From Azolla caroliniana (taxonomy: Eukaryota; Polypodiophyta), in contig JBHGNT010000016.1 in NCBI GenBank assembly GCA_043228905.1, positions 15,810,001 through 15,874,000 of the forward strand: a DNA stretch of 64,000 nucleotides. Reading direction: 5' to 3'. Position numbers and translations under genes: made by a program. A model generated the notes under the pieces. The model did not search any database, was not told the DNA's origin, and saw only the letters and a list, made by a program, of their open reading frames with translations. Below, piece by piece: positions 55,818-64,000 of the stretch; within the stretch, counting starts at the first letter, position 1, and every line of letters starts with the position of its first letter.

Positions 55818-58050
55818 AAACAATTGCTTCCCAATGCTACTCCATTTTTAGACCCATCCGATGAACTAGATGAGCTTTGTGAGGTCTCATCCTCATCATT
55901 ACTAGCAACCAATGCATTATCTTCGTCCAATTACAAGCCAACTTCATTGTGATTAGGAGACATTCTTCTTGTTTGTCTTTGTCTGGTGTCTAGTACCATA
56001 TTTGGGATCTTCTCTTTTATTATCGTGACGGTGGCTTGTCTTAGAGGGCCTGTTTTTAGTCAAGGAGAAGTCATACGCTAGTGTGTCAACATTGTCCAGT
56101 GTAAGAGTAGATGTGCTTGGTACATTCTTTCTTCTTCTCTTTCTACTTGTGCCTTGGACATCTTTAACCATTTCTAAAGAATACTTTCCAGCAAATGCAT
56201 CTAGGGAAGACGTGTGATACCAATGAACCACAATTGACTTTGCTTGATTGCCTTGTTCATCCTTCATTAATACAAGAAATTTTTCAATCCAAAAAGGATG
56301 GCCCAAGTTATCATCCCCAGCTAATGTTGCAACCAACATTCCAACTTGTACCTCTTGCAAATTACCTTGCCATCTTGCCTCTATAGTACACGATATTCTT
56401 GGTCCCATGTAAATATCTCTTTGTCATGGGTGAACTAAAATATTGAGCTCAATATTATCTAATGATTGGTGATGAGTCGTGGACATCATTGATGACACCC
56501 CAATATGCCATGTGAATGGGGTATGGATTGGCCAGTATCCAGGAATGTAGCTATCTTGCAAATTACCTTGCCATATTGCCTCTATAGTACACGATATTCT
56601 TGGTCCCATGTAAGTATCTCTTTGTCATGGGTGAACTAAATTATTGAGCTCAATATTATCTAATGATTGGTGATGAGTCGTGGACATCATTGATGACACC
56701 CCAATATGCCATGTGAATGGGGTATGGATTGGCCAGTATCCAGGAATGTAGCTATCTTGCAAATTACCTTGCCATATTGCCTCTATAGTACACGATATTC
56801 TTGGTCCCATGTAAGTATCTCTTTGTCATGGGTGAACTAAATTATTGAGCTCAATATTATCTAATGATTGGTGATGAGTCGTGGACATCATTGATGACAC
56901 CCCAATATGCCATGTGAATGGGGTATGGATTGGGCAGTATCCGGGAATGTAGTTATCTAAAATTGTACGTTGATGGGTGAAGAAGATACCCCACCGTTCA
57001 ACATCTTGATCAACAGCATACTTCTTGCTGCACTCAATAATTTTTTGTTTCTCTTCTAAGCATCGCAACCAATATATCCTTTATCAAATGAACTACTGGG
57101 AGCCAATTTTTTATGATCATAATATGGTATTTGCTCTGCACCATGGATTTGAGCATCTGGAAAATGAAGTAAGAGCCTACAACCCTCTTGTGGCTCCCAT
57201 TGTGAACTTGATGAGTATTGTTTTGCATACAACACTGTCATGTTGTGCCTCGCAGAACTTTGTTTTATGAGAAAGACGTGATTAAAACTTATATTATTAA
57301 GAGGTGCAAGCACCTTACATTGAGACTCATCACCATCCATGTAGAAGCATTTAAAATCATACACTTCATCAAATGATGTACTCAGGCTTCGGGGTATATG
57401 CTTCACTTATCAACTTTGATAGGGTCGTAAGCATTAGATCATGCTAGTTTCTTTGAGAACCTACTAAATCTTTGATCTATATGATCATGGGTATGACCAA
57501 CTTGTAAGAAGTTGACCTTAATCTTTTTAAATATGCCCCTCTCTTTTAGCATGCTTAAACAACCAAACACAATCGAGTTTTTATTTTCTCTGGCTATGTT
57601 GTCGAATTGCACGTATAAAACTGGCACTATTATACCTGGCCAAGATTGTAACACTCTTTGCATGATCGTGACTATAAGATTAGGGTCATTGTGGATATCA
57701 TGATAAGTTAAGAATACTTGAGGTCTTATTGTCTGACAATACGTCAAACAACCTACTAGATGCATTTGCATGACACATTCATCTCCAATGTCCTTTGGCA
57801 GCCTTTGGAAGTGCGGCAAACAAGTCTTCTTCTAATCCATGCCATTTATAATCATGCACATATACTTTTCGGGTGAGTGAAGTGCTTTTTGTCGGAACGT
57901 GTCAATGCTTGACTTTCGTAATGTTCTTTTAAAAGATTCTTATAATTCTTTAATTCTTCATTTGATCTCCCACCCTTTGCCATACTCTTTAAACTTGCAC
58001 ATATTGAGCAAACTCCCATCCTCACCTTTTGCGGTATAACCACATTGTTA
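55818..58050 (-). pseudogene. Broken DUF7869-type gene
   Basis: Not a retrotransposon protein. N-terminal segment (58043-57852): VVIPQKVRMGVCSICASLK, EELKNYKNLLKEHYESQAL. Next, MCMIINGMD-stop-KKTCLPHFQ. The core at 57700-57450 reads LYVQFDNIARENKNSIVFGC and VNFLQVGHTHDHIDQRFS, the FDN and GHTH.D.DQ motifs typical of the DUF7869 family. The C-terminal part (57406-55818) has YIPGYWPIHTPFTWH, IEARWQGNLQEVQVGMLVAT and HPFWIEKFLVL, then a basic RKRRRKN and an acidic Ser-rich end. There are stops, frame changes and a 201-bp triplication. The role is unknown; it could be a host gene or cargo of a DNA transposon. Confidence 0.72.
56410..56960 (-). repeat. 201-bp tandem triplication inside the DUF7869-type gene
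   Basis: Units start near 56410, 56611 and 56812, and the third diverges near 56958. They are almost identical (one carries AAAATATT where the others have AAATTATT). 201 is 67 codons, so the frame is kept. All three carry the same TGA within HP-stop-QRDTY. Confidence 0.93.
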
Positions 58051-58161
58051 AATTGTAACTTCCATAATCAATTAAAATGTCTATGTTTTATGTAAGGTAC
58101 ACCTTCTAACAACATGTCATCCTTGTATGATTGGTAAACTTAATGACAAATGAAGCCTACA

Positions 58162-58308
58162 TGTCAACTAGAATCCGATGCACAACATCAGATTCAAGTG
58201 AAAATGTCCACTTTTCAACTAGAATTTGATGCACTGCATTGGATTCTAGTTGAAATATAGGATTTTCAATCAGAAATCCCATGCACTGCATTGTATTTTC
58301 GTTGAAAT
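58162..58308. repeat. Three tandem near-palindromes
   Basis: Units at 58162-58203, 58212-58255 and 58261-58308, about 52 bp apart. Each folds on a GATGCA or CATGCA centre. The middle one pairs TTTCAACTAGAAT with ATTCTAGTTGAAA, with a stem near 20 bp. 58044-58450 is otherwise AT-rich and non-coding. Confidence 0.8.
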
Positions 58309-58449
58309 GTGGGCAATTTTTATATAGATTTTGGTAAGATTATTCATGTTTCAAATGGTTTTTTGTTAGTTTTTTCATCTTTTTTTATTAGTATTTGTTA
58401 CTTTTTGCTCTTAATTTAGCTATAACATTATGTGTTATACATTTTAGTG

Positions 58450-60165
58450 AGCCTCGTCAAAAGGTCCCAGCTTTTAAGCTAAAGATTTGAACTCCAACAA
58501 AACAAGATTCCGAGTCATTTTTAAAAGATGTGTCTCGAAGAACACTATTCGATTCAGCAAGGGATGGGGCATCAAAATCCTTTGTTGAGACCGACAACGG
58601 TTGAAGTCGAGAAATAGCCAAACAGGTGATTTCTGTACTCACTATAGGACAGTCGGTCACAACATTTCCGACTATTGGTCAGTCAAGATAAAAGAGAGCG
58701 GTCAGCAATCCGAGTGGAACATAGGACGATCCATCTTGAACCGCTCTCCAATTGCCAACCAAATCAATGTTGTCGACACCCAATCAAGAGAAATCCTCTC
58801 TCTAGAGGACTTGGTGATCGGAGAAATTCTCTACAGTGTGCAAGATGCACACACGTGGCTATTGGACTCTAGTGCCACATTTCACATGACCCCGAACATC
58901 GAATGGTTTTCAAACTATTCAGCCGAAGCCAACACACCGTCTGATTCAGCAACGGGCAAGAGTGCATAATTGCAAGGATCGGAGAGGTCCCCATTCGATT
59001 GCCGAATGGAAACATGATCACCCTACACCAAATTCGGCATGTACCCAATCTAAAAAGGAGTTTGGTCTTCATTGCCATGTTAGCCGAAGACGGGTATTGA
59101 ACGACTCTCAATGATTCAATATCGATGATCAACCGAGGAAACCTCAAAATAGGAAGTGAACACAATTACAACATCTTGTATCCAATAATTGCGATCAATC
59201 CAAAAGGTGTCGTGAACATAGCCGAATCGACAAACCCAAACTTATGGCATGGCCGACTCAGTCATAAGTCGCAAGTCAGACTGTACCGGCGAATGGCGGT
59301 CGGCTACATTCCGAAACTCCTAGGAAAGACGGATTTCTGTGAGCATTGTTGATACGGGAAACAAACCCAAAGTCCTCACTCTTTCCATTATGACACAATA
59401 CCACAACCCCTAGAATTGGTCCAATATATGTAGGTCGATGCCCGAAAGATCACTAGGTAGCCCTCAGTACTTCATCACTTTCGTCAATGATTGTACATGG
59501 AAGGTCTAGGCCTACTCTATTAAGTCCAAAGAAGAAGCGATCAAGATCTTCGCTCGATGGTTAGTCGAAATGGAGAACCAGTCGGGATACCAAGTAAAGA
59601 AGCTATGATCCGAAAATAGAGATGAATACACATCTCAAGCCTTCAAACAGTACCTATCCAAAAAAGGGATCAAACACCAGATGATTCTTCCATATACACC
59701 CATGCAAAATGGAGTGGTAAAGAGGATCAACCGATTGATCCAGGAAAAGGTGACGGCAATGCTCCAACAAGCCGGACTAAAGCTAGAGCTTTTGGCTGAA
59801 GCGTTGCAGATGGCAGTATACCTGATAAATCTATCACCGTCAAAAACAATTAGGCTCAAAGTGACAAAGGCACTATTGTCACGCAAACAGCTGACCTACA
59901 ACAGGCTCCGTATATTCAGATGCAAAGCTTATGCATTCATACGGAGGGAGAAAAGGACCAAGTTGGTACCCCATGCAACGAAATGCATATTTCTTGGTTC
60001 TTGAACTAATGGGACCCGGAGAATCGGAAATTGATCCGAAGTAGTGACGTAATCTTCAACAAAAACTCAATTCTCTCTGAGTGGAACCAGGAGAAAATAG
60101 TTGACAAAAGAGTCTCTTTCGACACCGACAAATTCGTCATAGAAGGACTGACTCACTAGGCCGAA
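58450..60165 (+). pseudogene. Copia R: gag end, protease, integrase fragment
   Basis: A copia lineage unlike the others here. Damaged knuckle (FCTHYRTVGHNISDYW). Protease WLLDSSATFHMTPNIEW, with DSSA in place of DSGA. Pre-integrase LWHGRLSHKSQVRLYRR near 59240. Integrase YFITFVNDCTWKVWAYS near 59470 and LPYTPMQNGVVKRINRLIQE near 59690, where the usual A-E-R has become V-K-R, so the catalytic Glu is lost. Then CKAYAFIRREKRTKLVPHA. Many frame changes. No LTR seen. It joins copia Q near 60165. Confidence 0.8.
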
Positions 60166-60322
60166 TCAGAGGTTGCGGTCTGGATGAGGGAGAATACGCC
60201 TTTGGTTTTCGAGCTACAATCAATGTTGCTCGTTGAAGAGAACCACAAGGTGCATTGACAAGCATGCACGCCAATAGCAATATGTTGTACATGGAGGCAA
60301 ATAGGCCTCATGGTCGTGGCGG
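60166..60322 (+). pseudogene. Copia Q gag, left part
   Basis: Reads MRENTPLVFELQSMLLVEEN and, after frame changes, MLYMEANRPHGRGG, collinear with G gag. It is cut at 60322 by LTR P and resumes at 62129 (GLGGSTHNGG). Confidence 0.82.
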
Positions 60323-60597
60323 TGTCGTGAAGTACGAAACCTTCACATTAAAATTCTACAATAAGATAAATACGTAACTAAAATAACATTTGATAATGTT
60401 TTATATATAAATATAATATTAACAACACATGATAATATTAGATATATATGTAAAGAAAAATAAGATAGATAGATGGATAGATTATATTACACGAACAAGA
60501 GAGGACTTGAACCAATAACCCCACCCTATCACTCTCAAATCTTACCATTTACTCTATACTAGTAATATACATAAAATAAAGCATACTTTATATATAC
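60323..60597 (+). repeat. LTR P, part 1
   Basis: Starts TGTCGTGAAG and is AT-rich. An antisense tRNA-like module lies near 60505-60565 (GGACTTGAACC is the complement of a B-box). It is interrupted by D2 at 60598. Confidence 0.7.
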
Positions 60598-61283
60598 TGA
60601 TGGGAACTCAAAGCTCCTTATACGCAACGCTCGGCCACAACCGAGCTTAGAATCACACACAGAAAACGGGAAATAATGAACGACACGAAGAAGAGAAGAG
60701 TACGTAGGATGTTTACGTGGAAAACCCTAAGGGAAAAACCACGGCAGCCCACAGGCTGCAAACTATCACTATGTTAGAATGTACAACAGTGAGTTCACGG
60801 AGGCAACGACCTCTGCTCACGATCCTCGCCACAAGCAGCGGTTACAACAGAGGCAACGACCTCTTTCTCTCTCTGTACACAGTTACGCGCTCTCTCTTTT
60901 CTTGCACCAACAAGAATGACAACAATAGTAACTAAAAAAGTTTGCCCTAAGTCATATTTATACTAATATGACTTTTCGGCTATTTACAAATATAGCCTCG
61001 ATGGACTCTCAGAAACATATTTATGAATATGTCTCTTCATCCGGTGAGCATTCCTCACTGGGTCTGCACCATCCGGCTCTCCGTAGCCGGGTACTCCTCA
61101 TCCGGTTCTCACCGGGTCTGCACCATCCGACTCTCCGTAGCCGGGTATTCCTCATCCGGTTTCCACCATCTGCACCATCCGGCTCTCCGTAGCCGGGTAC
61201 TCCTCATCCGGTTAGGCCTCAGCCGAGTTTGTTCATCGGCACGGTTCTTCTCTCTTCCATCCGGAGGGACCTGTCTCCCAACA
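60598..61283 (-). mobile_element. Solo LTR D2 (D family)
   Basis: 686 bp, TGATGGGAACTC...CTCCCAACA on plus, reverse orientation to D. Target duplication TATAC at 60593-60597 and 61284-61288. It contains three to four 54-bp units (61037-61210). No internal sequence, so it arose by LTR-LTR recombination. Confidence 0.95.
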
Positions 61284-61288
61284 TATAC

Positions 61289-62128
61289 TTTATATTACAT
61301 AAAGGATTTGCTTCATGATATAAAATAAAGTTGTATGTTGTATTCAATAGTATTTTGAGACTCGAACCCACAACCTCATACACCAAAGTCAACACACCTA
61401 CCATTAGGTTAGGTCCTTTCTCTTTAAGATTATAATTTTCATGTTATTGTTATTGCATATATTGTTTCATACATAAAAGCTCAAATGAGCAAGATGTTTA
61501 TCATGCATCACATGTAATGCATGAACGCCAAATGGCGATCATGCATCACATGCATGTCTTGTACCCTCCAATGCATCATATGCATGGGGGCACCTATTTA
61601 AAGGGTGAAAGAGAAGATCAAAATGGAAGATGTATGAGATATCAATCAAATTATGTATTACATAAGAGATATCATAAAAATAGATAAAGAAGGGAAAAAG
61701 TTTAACATAAAGGTGGAGTTCTAGCTTGGCGGTCGTGGTAGTCAACTCTCAACAAGTGGGAGGCGGTTCGAGCCTTATCTTCATCAAAATATTGAAGTGA
61801 AGATTCTAGTGGTCTACGATCAAGAAAGAGAAGAGAGATTACCTTGCAAGACAAAGTTTGGAGGTTTAACGACGTGCACAATCATTTTGTAACTCTTTCA
61901 TGAAAATGATTATAAATTTCATACACTTTCTCATATATTATTTTATATCTTATCTTGTCTTATCTTATATTCCTTAAAAATCCTATTTTGTCATATCTTA
62001 TTGATCTCTATTTACTCTATCTCTACTCTTTCGTCTCTTTCGTCCATAATCCTAGCGATTCCTTCCTCACTTTCACGATATCTTTTGTCTACGCAACGCT
62101 ACGCTTCTAGGCAAGCCACGCCACGACA
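61289..62128 (+). repeat. LTR P, part 2
   Basis: Continues P. A second antisense tRNA-like module lies near 61348-61410 (GACTCGAACCCA). 61480-61600 matches the J LTR. A third, sense-strand GGTTCGAGCCT lies near 61766. It ends CGACA at 62128. The flanks are GCGG and ACGG, a possible 4-bp duplication with one change. With D2 removed P is about 1.1 kb and lies within Q gag with no internal region, so a solo LTR. Confidence 0.7.
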
Positions 62129-64000
62129 ACGGACTAGGCGGATCGACACACAATGGAGGCGGCCGACAGTAGAACCAGAGGCATAACCGAAATGCCGAAA
62201 ATAGTTCCGGACCCCCCATGAGTAGGGGGAGTCAAGGCTGTGCCAGAAGCTAGCAAGGAATGGCCACTATGGACTACTCGTACTATGGCCAAAAGGACCA
62301 CAAAGAGAGTGACTGCTACAAAAAGCAACCCGTTTTAGACAAAGTTGGATCGAGCCAGGGGATGTAGATAGGCATCAGTGATCACATTACGCCGAAGGGT
62401 CAAGGCAAGCTTAAATAGGGTTAGCCTTCGTCATGAACCACAAAGACAATTCGATGGTGGTGACACCTCAAGGTCGAACGAGCTATGGTATGTGGATTCA
62501 GGCACATCCAACCACATGATGAATCACAAGGAGTGGTTCTCCATATTGGTGAATCTGAAGCAAGTAGGGGTCATTGAGATTCGCGATGACACCCCTCAGC
62601 CCATCGAACACATCGGAGATGTCCCTCTGAGCCCTATCAGCCAAAGAGGAATCATGAGAAATGTCTTGCATGTGTCGATAGTCACCAAGAACTTGGTGTT
62701 GGTTGGACGAATTGTCGACCAGGCCATGCAAGTTCCATTTACTCACCTTAGGTGCTTTATCGAGGAAGAGGGCAAGAGCATTGCGCAAGGGTGCCGAGAG
62801 GGGAGGATGTTCATCCTCGAAGCAAATGATGTCAACACCGCTATGTTCACCAAAGGACAAAAGGTCGAATCGGATATCGATCTATGGCACAAGCGGTTCA
62901 GCCAAGTCAACTTCCACTAGCTTTGAGAAATGCAGCCAAAGAATATCGTTTTCGGCCTACTGAAATTCAGTGGCCAAAAGGGTCAAGTGTATGAAGCCTG
63001 CTGGTTAGGGAAGCATCCCCGACTTCCTTTCCCCAATGAGCACAATTGGAGTTTAAACAAGCTCGATTTGTTTCACTCAGATGAATGGGGACCGACACAG
63101 AACATGAGCATCGGAGGGAGCCGATATTTCGTGATCTTCATCGATGACTTCACTCGGCATACATGGGCATTCATGATTGAGAAGAAGAGTAAAGTCTTCT
63201 CCTATTTCTTGAAAGTGAAAAGCCTTGTTGAATGGGAAATAGGACGAAAGATCAAATGCCTTAGGACCGATGGCGAAAAGGAGTATTTTTTCGACCAGTT
63301 CTCTAGTTATCTACAAAAGGAAGGAATTTGACATGAATTCTCCTACAAATACACGCCTCAACAGAACGGCGTGGGCAAGTAGAAGAATCAGACAATAGAA
63401 AGGAGAAGCATATGCCGAAGTTCTATTGGGCCGAAGCATTTGGAAAAGCCGTTTCCTTGCAGAGTCAGACATCTACAAATGGAGGAGTGTCGCCACATGA
63501 GTTGTACTTCGGGAAGAAGCCGAACTTGGCACACTTGAGGGTGTTCAACAACATAGCATATGTTCATGTGCCGAAAGAGAAGTGGAGGAAGCTAGATGCC
63601 AAAGCTGAGAAGTATATCTTAGTCAGCCACTCGGACAAGCAAAAGAGTTATAAGTGTTATAACCCCCGAACGAAAGAGGTCTGAGTAAGCCGAGATGTCA
63701 TATTTGATGAGTCAGCTTTGTGGTACTTGCCCTCTTCTCCAAACCTTGTTAACCCTATTCCAAATTCTAAGGATGAGGCCGAGATGCCCCTGGAACAAGA
63801 GGAAATCAAAACTCTAGAAGAGAGTCCACTCTCATTTCGGCTAAGTGGGCCGAATGAGGAACTGAGTCAGAATGACCGGTCGATGTCGAGTCGACCAGTA
63901 GTGGAGACTTGGTCGTGCAGTCTCCGCGCAAGGAATCAAGGAGATAGCTTACGTGCAATGAGAAGGATCCCAATGAATCTAACACGGCCAAGAGTGAAGA
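62129..64000 (+). pseudogene. Copia Q gag-protease-integrase, runs off right edge
   Basis: Same lineage as G. Gag remnants with a knuckle whose first Cys is lost (YYGQKDHKESDCYKK). Protease WYVDSGTSNHMMNHKEW (DSGT) near 62490. Pre-integrase DLWHKRFSQVNFH. Integrase LDLFHSDEWGPTQN, FIDDFTRHTW, RTDGEKEYFFDQF, then TPQQNGVGK-stop-KNQTI (catalytic Glu region damaged). Linker MPKFYWAEAFGKAV, YFGKKPNLAHLRVFN, then an acidic spacer to the edge. Stops near 62920, 63329, 63380 and 63683. RT lies outside the window. Confidence 0.87.

Overview
This window looks like plant heterochromatin made almost entirely of nested, decayed LTR retrotransposons. I see no convincing intact host gene. Copia (Ty1) pol, plant-type gypsy (Ty3) chromoviruses with a C-terminal chromodomain, a Tat/Athila-like gypsy with an extra ORF after integrase, and a broken DUF7869-type gene together point to a land plant. 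An early-diverging lineage (bryophyte, lycophyte or fern) is a guess from the DUF7869 gene and the chromovirus type; the sequence does not prove it.

Element letters are mine. Left half, 1-23012: J (gypsy gag-protease, minus) runs off the left edge. From 3.2 to 20.5 kb there is a readable nest. Copia I (plus) was hit by copia E (minus); E was hit by F (LTRs TGTCG...CGACA, 4-bp target duplication CCGC). F carries chromovirus A (minus, complete, 3616-9357, duplication GAAGC) in its left LTR and copia D (plus, 12094-17883) in its interior. D itself carries an inverted solo LTR of its own family (D3, duplication TAGAT). Next come a J-like gag scrap (L) and copia H (minus).

Middle, 23013-41434: M (minus; Tat-like 3' LTR plus extra ORF) lies in H. 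O (LTR and leader) lies in M, followed by chromovirus B (plus, 26512-32247) and an unassigned repeat and promoter-like block U. N (plus; Tat-like gag, protease, RT, integrase, extra ORF, 3' LTR) abuts chromovirus fragment C.

Right half, 41435-64000: copia S (plus, complete but decayed) sits in C. V (minus copia gag and 5' LTR) lies in K and was split by G (minus copia, 48546-54218, duplication GATTA), the least damaged element. Copia fragment K is followed by a broken DUF7869-type gene with a 201-bp tandem triplication. Copia fragments R and Q follow; Q is interrupted by a J-related LTR (P), which itself contains solo LTR D2 (duplication TATAC).

The most interesting signals are these. Chromoviruses A and B have no tRNA primer site; the bases next to the 5' LTR are complementary to the predicted 5' end of their own RNA, which suggests Tf1/sushi-type self-priming. 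Their gag and pol lie in a -1 relationship at a GTTAAAC heptamer. Several LTR families carry an antisense tRNA-like A-box/B-box module near the U3 edge. One copia lineage has a conserved C-terminal extension after RNase H, and M and N share an extra ORF with its own TATA-like upstream block.
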